Below the pieces are notes generated by a model. The model did no database searches and was not told the DNA's origin. It saw nothing but the letters and a program-made list of their open reading frames with translations. From Coprinellus micaceus (Eukaryota; Basidiomycota; Agaricomycetes; Agaricales; Psathyrellaceae), in the NCBI GenBank assembly GCA_951394405.1, contig OX596342.1:2170001-2234000 (forward strand): a DNA stretch of 64,000 nt. The letters run 5' to 3'. This document shows positions 45,673 to 56,717 of this stretch, piece by piece. Made by a program: the position numbers and the translations under genes. Position 1 is the first letter of the stretch, and every line of letters begins with the position of its first letter.

Positions 45673-48610
45673 TGCCCACTATGCTTGTTGGCGATATCAC
45701 TGTTTTGCTGATGTCGGTCTTACGCTGGGTCGCTCGAATTGGCGGAACGCGGACGTCTGAGAGGTCAAGTACTTTCCTCCTCGGGGGAGGTCATTGGCTC
45801 ACGCTGAAGGAGGCTGGCTGGGCGTGCTCACTTCGTCGACCGTACTCAGGTACGTTCACTATGCGCGTGTCACAACCAACTGCATCTGATTTCGTTCACG
45901 CAGCTGTCGGTGAACAACTAGTGTGTTTCTTTGCCTTAAGCTCGCATCGAACCATTCCGAGAGCTTTCCCTTGGTACTCGCACCTCCAAATCACGGTACA
46001 GGCCCTTTCTGACCAGTGGTGCGCTCCAACATGGGAAATAATTAATGGGCAAGGCCACAAAGTCGAACTTGTATCCAGTTAACCTTTGCTAACCACTTTC
46101 TTCTACTTAATTCTTTGAACATCGGGGTGTCTAAATGATCATCCTGTATCCCTGGTGTCCGATACCGGAGAGCGCCCAGAGCCCATTTGCCTCCCACAGA
46201 ACGAAGGGGACCGCGATGCACCTAAGTCCCGCAACCCCATTCAACCGAGGATGATTTCTTCTGACATCCAGGCTTCTTGCCACGGCGAAAGCCATGTTTC
46301 TCCTTTGCATCCGAGGAAAAGTCGAAAGAAGCGCCGCACCGTCTGAGATCCTCCGGTTTCTTCGATCTGGGGTGGCGGTTGCTTCTGAAGCCCATTCTTC
46401 CCAACTCTCCGCGTATTCATGTACTCGCCACAAAACCCTCCAGTGGTTCAGAGCTGAAACCCTTTTTACATTTCGCATTATTCGTGACATGGAAACTCGC
46501 CCTGCGACACCGTTTTCCATTGAAATCCTTCACCGCAAACCCATCCCAAACCGAACTCTTATTCCACCCTGCACTCCACCTCAGTTGCGCGGCGGTCCGG
46601 ATGGTTCGACGCTGTAGGCCTGTTCCTGGCGATGGAAGGTTCGGATGCACAGGCATAAACGACTGGATCCAAGATGGGAAGAGATGGTCATGCTGCCTAC
46701 TTACATCGTCCGATGGGGGCCGGGAGCAACGCTTCGAAGTTGAGTACAGCGCTGTTTGGCAAGTTTCCCCTTCAATCTTACCAGATATGAGCACCACCTC
46801 TCCCAGGCGCCATGCATTTCCAGCGAGGTGTCGATGGCCACGGGACGTGCGCTGTGCTCATATTGTTCCGGGTTGAGGTCGTAGGCGTCCCGAAGCATCA
46901 TTTGAGTGCCTTGTATTGGCTACCTATGGGTCCGCAGATGGTCGACATTGGCCTTTTTCCTTCTACCTTTACAAACACTGACTAGCCGTGGTGCCAGCGT
47001 CCGGATCGTTGCAATACAGAACTCCAAACGAGCAACATACCACCCCACACTAAGTGTCCCCACATACCCCGCATCGCATTTCTCACAGGAAGGTCGAAGC
47101 TCCCACCCGATAGGTCAATCTGCTGCGAGGATCTTTCCCTATGTACAACGGCCGACACCCTCCTCGACATCGACGCTTTAACCTCGGGTGCAATGCGTTA
47201 TGACGATTCGACATAGGTATCTATTTCTCGGGACTACAGTAACGCGGTGGTTAATAGGTACCCGACAAGTTTGTCCACAACCGACGTCCCGCACAGCAAA
47301 TTTCTGTCAAGAGTTTTGGAGCGCTCCGAGCAAACTTGGAGGTGAACGCGGACCGCAAGGGGACGGAAATTTATTTGAGAGTCGCTACAGGTAGGTAGCC
47401 TCTTATTGTACCATACGTACTTTATAGGCGTTTCTTCTCGAATCATGAGCGTCGATCTCCATTCGTTTGGATGGAAATGGTTACAGTTGTCTCGATGTGA
47501 CGTTTATTAGGCGCTCCGAATCGTGTGCGAACTAAATGAGGAAAATTGGCGGATAAATTGGATGGTGACCTCCTTTGAGCGTATCTATTGAACTGTGCCT
47601 TCCACCTAGGCGAACTCTTGTTATAGAGGGCCTCCTCGATGCACACCCAATTGGGCGGCTAATCGCGGGACGTGCGGTCTGAGCGGGCCGCCATCAGGCG
47701 ACCTCGATTTCAAGCAAAGCCAAACAGCTCGCCAGGACTGTTTTTTCAACCCAACTTCGCCAAATGACTCGACAACAATCCTCCATCTCCCTGAACAACC
47801 AGCTGGGGGCGTTTCTCTGCCTGCTACCTCTATCCCTAGCTTGATTTCCTTACGTCGTATGGGACGAGAGGAACGAGACGCTTCAACATCGGAAACTCTG
47901 GCCGAGAAGCATCTCCTAGCGGATTTTTACCACAGTCATCTCAAAGCGTCCCCCCTTCGAACCCTCCATGATTTCCAATATCCTGTACTACAACCCCCAG
48001 CCCGTGAACAAAAGTCCCCACTTGTTGGTCTCTGCGCTCTTCATCAGTCTGAACTCACTGTTTCCTGCACAACTCGACTCCGTGTTGTATCTCTCTACAC
48101 CGACCTACATGTCTTCGACTTCTCGGGGTTCGCGGTGCCCGTGCTAACCCAGGTTCCACACATGACTACCACCTGCCTCTACTTCGCTGTGCACTCTCTC
48201 TCACATTTAACCTCTCCGTGGTACTGTGACCGAATTCAAGAACCGTGGAAGCGCAGGACGATCTTCCTGTCCTCACCTGACGCCGACCAGAGGTCCATTT
48301 CTCTCCCTTACCCCACTCACGAGGCGATTTATTCTGTGCGATGTCTTCTCTTCCAAGCTCACCTGCCCCTGCTGCCTGCCTCGTTCACGGCGAAATGCGG
48401 AAGAATTGTTTTCTCTATTTTCTCTGGGGTTTTCTCGTGCGTAGCTCTGCCGTGACCGGTTCTAGCTGGATGAGTCTCCATAGCGATGGAACAATTCAAG
48501 TTGGAGAATAACGGAAGGATTTGCGGGTGGAAAATCGTATAAAAGGACAACACTTCTTCTAAGAGGGCTCCGACCATCTGCTCGAGCAGTGGACAAAGTC
48601 TTTCCCCAAA
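45673..48610. other. Gene-poor region
   Basis: 2.9 kb with no supported gene. Open frames at 45573-46082 (+), 46131-46901 (-) and 47841-48455 (+) lack recognised motifs and convincing splice patterns. They may be remnants. The last part holds the promoter of the first esterase gene. Confidence 0.45.
48538..48544 (+). promoter_or_regulatory. TATA box of the first esterase gene
   Basis: TATAAAA, 73 bp upstream of the ATG at 48611. The other two esterase genes have a TATA box at nearly the same distance. Confidence 0.6.
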
Positions 48611-49792
48611 ATGGTCTCACTTAAAACCTCCTTTATTGCATTCGTCCTGGCCTTGCCCTCGCTTGTCGCTGCACAGAGCTGCCCTACCCTCCCTTCCAGC
48701 CTCACTCTCCGCGCCAACTCGAAGCTTCCTGATCCATTCACCTTCTTTGGTGGTACCAAGGTTACCACGAAGGACCAGTGGACATGTCGTAGCGAGGAAA
48801 TCAACCAACTCTTCCAACGTCTCGAGCTTGGGGAGCTCCCACCCAAACCCTCTTCCGTCACCGGTTCCCTCAACGGCAATTCGCTCAGCGTCAGCGTTAC
48901 GCACAACGGGAATAGCATCTCGTTCACGGCGTCCGTTAACCTACCCTCGGGCACTGGCAAGGTTCCCGTCATTATCGCCCTCGGTGGTGCCAGCATCCCC
49001 ATTCCATCCGGAGTGGGCACCATCAACTTCAACAACGACGACATCGCTGCACAGGCCAGCACGGGTAGCCGCGGTTCGGGCAAGTTCTACACCATCTACG
49101 GCAGGAGCCATTCCGCCGCTGCCACGACCGCTTGGGCTTGGGGTGTTGGTCGCATCATCGATGTTCTCGAATCGCTCCCCAACTCCCGCATCGACACCAC
49201 CAAGCTCGGTGTCACTGGCTGCTCTCGCAACGGGAAGGGCGCCATCATCATCGGTGCTTTGGAGAAGCGCATCGCTCTCACTATTCCCCAGGAGTCGGGC
49301 TCTGGAGGTGCTGCCTGCTGGCGTATCTCCGACGCCATGAAGTCGAGGGGTGTTAACGTCCAGACGGCGTCCCAGATCGTGACCGAGAACGTCTGGTTCT
49401 CCCCTCTCTTCAACCAGTACGTCAACCGCGTCAACGACCTCCCAATCGACCACCATCTTCTCGCCGCCATGGTTGCCCCGCGTGCCCTCTTTGTCATCGA
49501 CCACTCCGGGATCGACTGGCTCGGCCCCGAGTCCGTCTTCGGGTGCATGAAAACCGCAACGAAGGTCTACCAGGCATTGGGCATCCCTGATAGGATGGGT
49601 GTCTCACAGGTTGGCGGCCACAACCACTGCCAGTTCCCCAGCAGCCAAGGATCGGAACTCAATGCGTTCATCGACAAGTTCTTGAAGGGCAACACTGGCG
49701 CCAATACCAACGTTGTCAGGACCGACAAGGCCAACAATGCTGGATTCGTCGAGTCGAGCTGGGTTGACTGGACCACACCGACCCTCTCTTGA
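48611..49792 (+). CDS. 4-O-methyl-glucuronoyl methylesterase, CE15, no CBM
   Basis: An intronless gene of 393 residues. It has a signal peptide (MVSLKTSFIAFVLALPSLVAAQ, cut about residue 21) and one CE15 domain, so it is secreted. CE15 enzymes break the ester between lignin alcohols and the 4-O-methyl-glucuronic acid side chains of xylan. The catalytic triad is complete: Ser205 in GCSRNGKGA, Glu228 in PQESGSGG, His339 in HNHCQFP. By alignment to the known StGE2 structure from memory, the substrate-binding Lys (GKGA), Gln (VQTAS), Glu (TENVWF) and Trp (DWLGP) are all present. It is the simplest of three esterase genes in a row. About 60% or more of its residues look shared with the third gene. 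Confidence 0.95.
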   Translation: MVSLKTSFIAFVLALPSLVAAQSCPTLPSSLTLRANSKLPDPFTFFGGTKVTTKDQWTCRSEEINQLFQRLELGELPPKPSSVTGSLNGNSLSVSVTHNGNSISFTASVNLPSGTGKVPVIIALGGASIPIPSGVGTINFNNDDIAAQASTGSRGSGKFYTIYGRSHSAAATTAWAWGVGRIIDVLESLPNSRIDTTKLGVTGCSRNGKGAIIIGALEKRIALTIPQESGSGGAACWRISDAMKSRGVNVQTASQIVTENVWFSPLFNQYVNRVNDLPIDHHLLAAMVAPRALFVIDHSGIDWLGPESVFGCMKTATKVYQALGIPDRMGVSQVGGHNHCQFPSSQGSELNAFIDKFLKGNTGANTNVVRTDKANNAGFVESSWVDWTTPTLS

Positions 49793-51485
49793 GCGCACTT
49801 TGTCGATGAAGGCAGTTTGGGCATCCTTCAGGTGAAGAATCGATATTTACGCTTCCCTCGGTGTATTGGTTTCGTTAACACCGCGCTCGTATTGATCGTG
49901 CGTTGGACGTGATCTCGTGGGTGCTTCGTACGGCAAATTGACTCGAAATACATGATATTGCGTTCTCCTGCTTCTTGGATTCAGCCAACGTGACATCTCG
50001 GCTGAAAAGTAGCGATGGAATTGACATGGGAACATCTATCTCGAACAACGCGAGCTGCTTCAGGCTGCTTCTGAGCGAAGCCAACGGCTTTTGTGTCTGT
50101 GATGCCTTTGTAATGCCTCTCAGCTCAACCTTGGCTTGGCGGTACCCCACCTGGCCGTCGCTCGGGATGGTTACCCTTGCAGTAGTACAACCCATACACA
50201 CCACAAACACCATGGGAGGGGTAATGTTCATGCAGAATGGAAAGCTTGTTTTATTCCGATATACAAAGCTCGACAAACTGTGCCTGGAGTGGGTAGCGCA
50301 GTTCTGAGTGGGGGGTCGAAGCGCTTAATGCTATTTCCAGGCTAGCCGAGCTTATACCGCTTCTTGAACCGTTTGGATTTGTAAATGGGAGGTTAGCATT
50401 TCTGGGGGAGGGGAAGGACGTCTCTCCGAGCTCTTTGCGATTTTGAGCCGCTGTGAGTGTCCCATACTCAGAATGTAGACGTCCATTTCCCTACGTGCCT
50501 TTTACGCGAGCATCTGCCTTCCCTTGCCGCGACCTTGTGCCCTATCCTCTCTCGGGAGTGTGAATTCTTGGCTTCAACGATTGGGTATACCTCGGAACTG
50601 TTTCTAAGAGCTCAACAGTTGGATTTTATCCTGTGGATATCACGTAGTCTCTCTATTTCCTCATCCAACGGATCCCGTTGCAAAAGCAGTCGCGCGCGAC
50701 TGATCATCTTAGGGGCATCAGCTCCCTTTTTAAGCTTGTGGGAAAGTGGTGCTGGAGCAACTGCGTGAGCTGTCGAGTCACTGTGGTGCCTCTTGTTAGC
50801 AACCTTCTTGCCAACTTCGTAGTGGAGCATGGACCAACAAGCCCCCACCATCTCCCGTCGACCCATCCTCTGGACGTTGTAAACGTTGTCTTGAGGCGCT
50901 TAACCTGTAACATCGTCGTTATTCTGCGGAAGAATAGACGGATTAATGAATCGTGCATGGAATGGACTTCAAGCGGGCTTAACGCCATTCTGCGGACATC
51001 TACCTTCGAGGAGATAAGCAGAGGAAGTCCGAGAGCTTGGATTCTGCCAAGTATGTCCGTTTGTCCGTTTTTTGAGAGATTTCTTTGGATTTTGACATGC
51101 TTTTTTCTAGCCACGCGATGTGACTGTCGAGCACAACGCTGCTTCTCATCTTTCTGTTCGGTGATACTTCCAAGTGATACAGTTTACCTGCCTCCTTCTT
51201 GCCTCAATGTTCCTGGTTCTGCTTCCCCGGCAAAACTCGACCTTCTTCTGAGTCGCGAAACAACGGTCTGAGAGCCCAGATTTCGGCAGAAAGGTCGGAA
51301 CAATCGTGCAGATTCTCTCGTCTTTCCGCGTCGACATCGTTTTGGCGGTATCGACACACGAATAGGGTTGAACATGTGAGTTACGCCTTTCCATGCCAGC
51401 GAAGCGACGGATCGAACTGAATGTCCGTTTCGGGCCGCGACATAGAGCTAGTTCTCGATCTGCGAGAATAATTCACCTCCCAGCG
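49793..51485. other. Intergenic region between esterase genes 1 and 2
   Basis: About 1.7 kb. Frames on both strands around 49900-50300 and 50680-51270 have no recognised motifs. Nothing else was identified. Confidence 0.5.
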
Positions 51486-51493
51486 TATATAAA
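51486..51493 (+). promoter_or_regulatory. TATA box of the triple-domain esterase gene
   Basis: TATATAAA, 87 bp upstream of the ATG at 51573. Confidence 0.6.
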
Positions 51494-51572
51494 GGCTCTC
51501 CGATCATTCTTGGAGCCTTAGCGAAGATCTCGACAGAATCTTCCCTTGCCGCTCAGCCTCGCGCTCGCTGTC

Positions 51573-54500
51573 ATGGGTTTCGTCAAGGGGCTCCTCACTA
51601 CTCTCTTCCTGGCTTTGCCAGTACTCGGTCAGAACTGCCGTGCCCCGGACAACCTCCCCAACTTTAACGTCGCGCGACTCAACGACCCCTTCTCCTTCGC
51701 TGACGGTAGACGTGTCACCAACCCCGCTGAATGGTACTGTCGTCGTGAGGAGCTCGTCGACCTTTTCCAACGATACGAGCTCGGTACACTCCCTGCACAA
51801 CCAGATGTCAGCGGATCCTTCGCGAATAACGCTTTGACCGTTACAGTTTCCCAGGGTGGCAACAGCATTTCCTTCGTCGCCAACATCACCTACCCCCAGA
51901 CCGGTGAGCAGGGTCCCTTCCCCGCCATCATTGCCGTCGGAGGTTCGTCCATCCCCCAGCCCGCCGGGGTCGCCCTCATTACCTTCAACAACGAGGCCAT
52001 CGCCTCCTCCTCCACCCGTGGATCCGGTGCCTTCTTCCAGCTCTACGGATCTGGTCACCCAGCTGGTGCGGTCGTGGCCTGGGCTTGGGCCGTTAGCCGT
52101 ATCATCGACGCCATCATCCCCAACCAGGCAGCTACCAGGATCGACTTTGGCAAGCTCGCGGTCACCGGATGCTCGACCAATGGTCGTGGCGCCCTCGTCG
52201 CTGGCGCTCTCGATCAGCGAATTGTTTTGACGATTCCTGTTGAGTCAGGTGCAGGTGGCGCTGGCTGCTGGCGTATCTCCGACGCCATAAGCAAGGCCGG
52301 TGTTGGCACACAGACCGCCGCGGAACTCGCCCAGACCCCTCTGTTCGCCACTTACTTCCCGTACTTCGCGAACAACACCAACACCCTCCCATTCGATCAC
52401 CATCTCCTCTCCGCCCTGGTCGCTCCCCGTGGTCTCCTCATTCTCGACAACACCGCGCTCAACTTCTTGGGACCCCAGTCCGTCTATGGTTGCTCAAAGT
52501 CCGCTAGCAAGGTCTTCGAAGCCCTCGACATCACGGATCGCCTTGGTCTCTCGCAAGTCAGCCATACCGACCACTGCCAGTTCCCAGGACAACAATACCC
52601 CGAATTCCAGGCGTTCATCAACAAGTTCTTGCGAGGCAACCTTGGAGAGAACACGGCGGTCTTCAAGACCGACTCCCCCAACCAGTCTGGATACCAGGAG
52701 GTCCAATGGGTTGACTGGACTGTTCCCAAGCTCAACGGCGGCGAGGCGCCCCCTCAACCCCCTAATCAAGGTCCTTGCGGTACCCTCCCTGCCACGATTC
52801 CCCTCCGCAGCCTGCCCCAGCTCCCCGACCCCTTCACTTTCCTCGACACCCGCGCTGTCCGCACTCGTGACGATTGGTTCTGCAGACGACAGGAGATCGG
52901 CTCGCTCTTCCAGGCCCTTGAGCTCGGTGTTATCCCTCCCAAGCCGGAATACGTCGGTGGCTCTCTCATCGGTACCAACCTCACGGTCGAAGCAAGGCAA
53001 AACGGGAAGTCCGTCTCGTTCTCCGCCCACGTGCAGCTCCCTTCTGGGAACGGCCCCTGGCCTGCGATCATCGCCCTTGGTGGCGCTAACATCCCCGTCC
53101 CTGCTGGCATCGCCGTTATCACCTTCCCCACCGACGATCTCGCGGCTCAGGTTGATACCACCAGTCGTGGCAAGGGTATCTTCTACGATCTCTATGGTGC
53201 TAGTCACAGTGCCTCTGCCTTGGCCGCTTGGACTTGGGGTGTTAGCCGAGCTATCGATGTTCTCCAGTCGCTCGAGAACTCGAAGATCGATACCGGAAGA
53301 CTCGCTGTCACTGGTTGCTCCAGGAACGGAAAGGGTGCCCTCGTCGTTGGTGCCTTCGAGCAGCGCATCTCCCTGACCATCCCTCAGGAGTCTGGTACTG
53401 GTGGTGCAGGATGCTGGCGTATTGCCGACTCCCTCTCTACCGCCGGCGTGCAGACCCAAACCGCGAGGTCCATCATCACCGAGAACGTCTGGTTCTCCAC
53501 TCTCTTCAACCAGTACGCCAGCCGTGTCAACGACCTCCCCATCGACCATCATCTCCTCGCTGCCATGGTTGCTCCCCGTGCTCTCTTCGTCATTGAGAAC
53601 ACTGGCTTCGACTGGCTCGGCCCTCGCTCCGTCTACGGATGCATGAAGACTGCCAACAAGGTCTTCCAGGCGCTCAACTACACCGACCGCATGGGCTTCT
53701 CCCAAGTCGGCGGCCACGCTCACTGCCAATTCCCTGACAGCCAGCGCAGCGAGCTCAACGCCTACCTCAATAAGTTCTTGCTCGGCGATCTCACCACCAA
53801 CACCAACATTCTCAGGACCGACAGTCCCAACGAGAACGGCTACGCTGAGGGCACATGGGTCAACTGGCAGATTCCTCGTCTTAGCAACGCGTCCGTCCCT
53901 CCTCCCGCTGGTAATGAATGCCCAGCTCTCGCCGAGGGCGTCGACTGGAAGGCCAACCCCTTCCTTCCCAACCCCTTCGTCTTCGTCGACAATGCTCGCT
54001 CCGTCTCCAACGCCAACGAGTGGTTCTGCCGTCGCGAGGAGATTAGTCAACTCTTCCAGCGCCATGAGCTCGGCACCATCCCCCCTCCTCCTAGCAACAT
54101 CACTGGCTCCGTCTCTGGCCCTATCCTCTCCGTCTACGTCGCTGACGGCGGTCGCAACATCACCTTCTACCCCACTATCACCTATCCTCCTGGTAACGGC
54201 ACTGGTCCCTTCCCTGCTCTCATCGCCGTCGGAGGCTCGAGCGTTCCCCAACCCGCAGACGTCGCCATCATCACCTTCTCTGCCGAGGAGATTGCTGCCA
54301 CCAGCGGCAACCGTGGACGTGGTCGCTTCTACGATCTCTACGGTCGTGACCACTCTGCGTCGGCTTTGTTGGCTCAGGCATGGGGTGTCAGCCGTATCAT
54401 CGACGCCGTCCAGAGGACTCCCTCTTCGAGGATCAACCCGGGCGCGATTGGTGTCACTGGGTGCTCCGGGAACGGTCGTGTCGCGCTCGTCGCTGGTGCC

Positions 54501-55085
54501 TTCGATCCTCGTATTTCTCTGACCATCCCTGTCGAGTCCGGAACCGGTGGCTCTGGATGTTGGCGTATCGCCGACAAGTTGGGCGCCAACGGAACCGTCA
54601 CCGCCTCCCAGCTCGTCGCTGAGGGACCCCTCCTCTCCACTGCCTTCACTCCCTACGCCGACTCCCCGCAGGATCTCCCCCTCGATCACCACATGCTCGC
54701 CGCCATGGTCGCCCCTCGTGGTCTCCTCATCCTCGACAACAGCGCCTTCTCATGGCTCGGTCCCCAGTCCGTCTACGGATGCATGAGGACCGCCAGCCGC
54801 GTCTTCGAGGCTCTCGGCTATGCTGATCGCATGGGTATCTCCCAGGTCGGCCACACCGACCACTGCCAGTTCCCCGGCCAGCAGTACCCCGAGTTCCAGT
54901 CGTACGTCAACAAGTTCTTGCGCGGCAACCAACAGCAGAACACCACCCTCATCAAGACCGACTCGCCCAACAACGCCGGCTTCGACGAGGACACCTGGAT
55001 CGACTGGATCGTGCCCCGCCTGTACACCGGCACCGCCCCTGGCCAGCCACCCAACCAGGGCAGGAAGGCTGGTATCGACCTCTAA
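51573..55085 (+). CDS. Three-domain glucuronoyl esterase (CE15-CE15-CE15)
   Basis: An intronless secreted protein of 1170 residues with a signal peptide (MGFVKGLLTTLFLALPVLG) and three full CE15 domains at about 20-390, 400-780 and 785-1155. Start: ATG 51573, as the upstream frame begins with TTG. Triads: domain 1 Ser201/Glu224/His334; domain 2 Ser583/Glu606/His717; domain 3 Ser965/Glu988/His1097. Domain 2 keeps the consensus GCSRNGKGA and the substrate Gln, Glu and Trp. Domain 1 has GCSTNGRGA, Phe for Trp (NFLGP), and lacks the Glu of TENVWF. Domain 3 has GCSGNGRVA and lacks the Gln. Domains 1 and 3 resemble each other (HTDHCQFPGQQYPEFQ). Linkers are Pro-rich (PPQPPNQG; VPPPAGNE), and the C-terminus ends with a similar linker, GQPPNQG. 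Fungal CE15 enzymes normally have one catalytic domain, with or without CBM1. Confidence 0.95.
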   Translation: MGFVKGLLTTLFLALPVLGQNCRAPDNLPNFNVARLNDPFSFADGRRVTNPAEWYCRREELVDLFQRYELGTLPAQPDVSGSFANNALTVTVSQGGNSISFVANITYPQTGEQGPFPAIIAVGGSSIPQPAGVALITFNNEAIASSSTRGSGAFFQLYGSGHPAGAVVAWAWAVSRIIDAIIPNQAATRIDFGKLAVTGCSTNGRGALVAGALDQRIVLTIPVESGAGGAGCWRISDAISKAGVGTQTAAELAQTPLFATYFPYFANNTNTLPFDHHLLSALVAPRGLLILDNTALNFLGPQSVYGCSKSASKVFEALDITDRLGLSQVSHTDHCQFPGQQYPEFQAFINKFLRGNLGENTAVFKTDSPNQSGYQEVQWVDWTVPKLNGGEAPPQPPNQGPCGTLPATIPLRSLPQLPDPFTFLDTRAVRTRDDWFCRRQEIGSLFQALELGVIPPKPEYVGGSLIGTNLTVEARQNGKSVSFSAHVQLPSGNGPWPAIIALGGANIPVPAGIAVITFPTDDLAAQVDTTSRGKGIFYDLYGASHSASALAAWTWGVSRAIDVLQSLENSKIDTGRLAVTGCSRNGKGALVVGAFEQRISLTIPQESGTGGAGCWRIADSLSTAGVQTQTARSIITENVWFSTLFNQYASRVNDLPIDHHLLAAMVAPRALFVIENTGFDWLGPRSVYGCMKTANKVFQALNYTDRMGFSQVGGHAHCQFPDSQRSELNAYLNKFLLGDLTTNTNILRTDSPNENGYAEGTWVNWQIPRLSNASVPPPAGNECPALAEGVDWKANPFLPNPFVFVDNARSVSNANEWFCRREEISQLFQRHELGTIPPPPSNITGSVSGPILSVYVADGGRNITFYPTITYPPGNGTGPFPALIAVGGSSVPQPADVAIITFSAEEIAATSGNRGRGRFYDLYGRDHSASALLAQAWGVSRIIDAVQRTPSSRINPGAIGVTGCSGNGRVALVAGAFDPRISLTIPVESGTGGSGCWRIADKLGANGTVTASQLVAEGPLLSTAFTPYADSPQDLPLDHHMLAAMVAPRGLLILDNSAFSWLGPQSVYGCMRTASRVFEALGYADRMGISQVGHTDHCQFPGQQYPEFQSYVNKFLRGNQQQNTTLIKTDSPNNAGFDEDTWIDWIVPRLYTGTAPGQPPNQGRKAGIDL

Positions 55086-55290
55086 TATGATTTCCTTTCT
55101 CCTCGTACGCTTCGCACCCGTCCCTTCACACTTCTCTTGGATTCGGTGGATGTCACTGTTTCGATTTACGACTACATACAAACACGCTAACCCTTCTCGA
55201 AAAGAGTTAGAAGCTCATACCACTTTACATTTCACCACTCTCGCCGCATGTATACTACGGTCACGGATGTAGCGGTAGACTTTAGCAACT

Positions 55291-55583
55291 GTACTGCAAG
55301 CGATCCCAATAAGACTCCCCTTTCCCTCTATTCATGCCAATAAGCTTGATCGAACTCACCTTCCCCCGAGCACTGGGTTGACTTCTGGAAACCTTGAGTC
55401 CCATTCGAAGGGAACGCCATCGCTAGGCGCCTCAAGCGCACGCGAGGAGGTGCGGTACACGAGGCTATGAGGCCACGCCAAAGCGTTATATTGACCCGAA
55501 CTTCCCGTCTGTAACCCCCGCATTCCCCACACCTCCCGTGACAGAAATATGTAGGCGCGTCTCAAGATCCAGTGGCGTTGGAG
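55291..55583 (+). repeat. Direct repeat copy A, upstream of the frameshifted gene
   Basis: It matches copy B (56718-57003) from GTACTGCAAGC to AGTGGCGTTGGAG. A 22-bp block is identical (55528-55549 and 56939-56960); elsewhere similarity is moderate, with small gaps. Confidence 0.75.
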
Positions 55584-55635
55584 TTGATCTATGACTCAGA
55601 TCCGTTACAGTCCAGCGTCGACCTCAACCACCGCC

Positions 55636-56453
55636 ATGGCGCAACTCATTCGCTCCGCGAAGTCTGGTAACGACTGGACGGACAACGAGCTTTTCGCCTT
55701 CAACATCTCTATCCAAGATGTCGACGTCCCGACGTTCTTCGGCGTGCCCCAGCTGCCTCCAACCACGGTTTCCCTAGTCACTCTCAACAACGTGCACCGG
55801 CCCCTTCCTCCCGCCGTTATCAGCAAAGAGGACCGCCTCTTCTTCCGATACCTAGAGCGCGCAAATATCCACGGGGAAGCTGCCGTGGGTGATTTCACAA
55901 GACACACCCTCAGAATGCTCGACTTCGATGACAACGACAGGTCAATCGCAACGAACAGGGGCTGTCCTTCACAATGTGTGGCAGCCATGTGTGGGCAAAG
56001 GCTGATATCGTCGTTTTGGATGGTGCGGAATACTCGCTCATGGTTCAAACCGATAAGGTGCTTGCTGTTGGATCTTCCTAGGGCCTATCCATGACCAGCA
56101 TCTAGCTTACCACAGTGACCGATGAACCGAAAGCACAGTCGATTGCTGCGGCAATTGCTGCGTTCGTGGAAAACAATCGGTTCCGTCACGGTGTGCCACC
56201 TCTGCCCCAGCAAACATTCCCCGCCATGACCATGGTTGGCCCGTCTCCAGTCTTTTACAAGATACCGGTCACTCAATCCTTGGTTGACGCTTTGGTTACC
56301 GCCCAGTATCCGCCGGAGCCAACTGTCGTACAAAGGCTCCTCCCTCCGGTTCCAAACTTGAACCAATATCGTAGGCACGGTATGAATCCGCTCGAAAACC
56401 GTCGCATCGTCTTTCAGTGTTTGGAGGCTCTGCGAAGATTGTTGGTGGGTTGA
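55636..56453 (+). pseudogene. Agaricomycete-specific hypothetical protein, frameshifted
   Basis: It starts MAQLIRSAKSGNDWTDNEL at ATG 55636. The product resembles a common mushroom family of unknown function with NDWTDNELFAFNI, FFGVPQLP, FTMCGSHVWAKADIVVLDG, and VENNRFRHG...MTMVGPSPVFYKIPVT. At the G run 55958-55961 the frame breaks: upstream ends SIATNRG, while FTMCGSHVWAKAD needs a shift of one base, as if one G were lost. A 48-nt intron near 56058-56105 then joins MVQTDK to LTTVTDEPKAQ. The remainder is open to TGA 56451-56453. It could be a recent pseudogene or a sequencing error in a homopolymer. No catalytic motif is visible. Confidence 0.7.
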
Positions 56454-56717
56454 CTTCTCTGTCACCTGTGACCAATGTCTGACATTATGGTTTTAGTAGC
56501 GATCTGAAGCACAGGGCCCAGTGAGAAATGGGTCTGACGAGGAGGGAAGCTCGATACTACCCCACATCACCTTCTACCGATGCCATCTCACGCTCGCGTT
56601 CCATATTTGGTACTAGTTCGTCCTTTGTACGCTACGGACGCCCACCTATTCGTACGCGCTGCTCGTTAGCCTTCCGAGAACATAGCACGCCTCGCCAATC
56701 CACAGACTTTCGCGCTG

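Noticed and set aside
45673..48610. Possible genes in overlapping frames at 46.1-46.9 and 47.8-48.5 kb
   Set aside because: No recognised motif, no convincing intron pattern, and several frames overlap on both strands.
52494..54692. 732-codon open frame on the minus strand
   Set aside because: It lies antisense to the triple esterase, is rich in Gly/Asp/Glu as expected from the complement of high-GC codons, and has no domain of its own.
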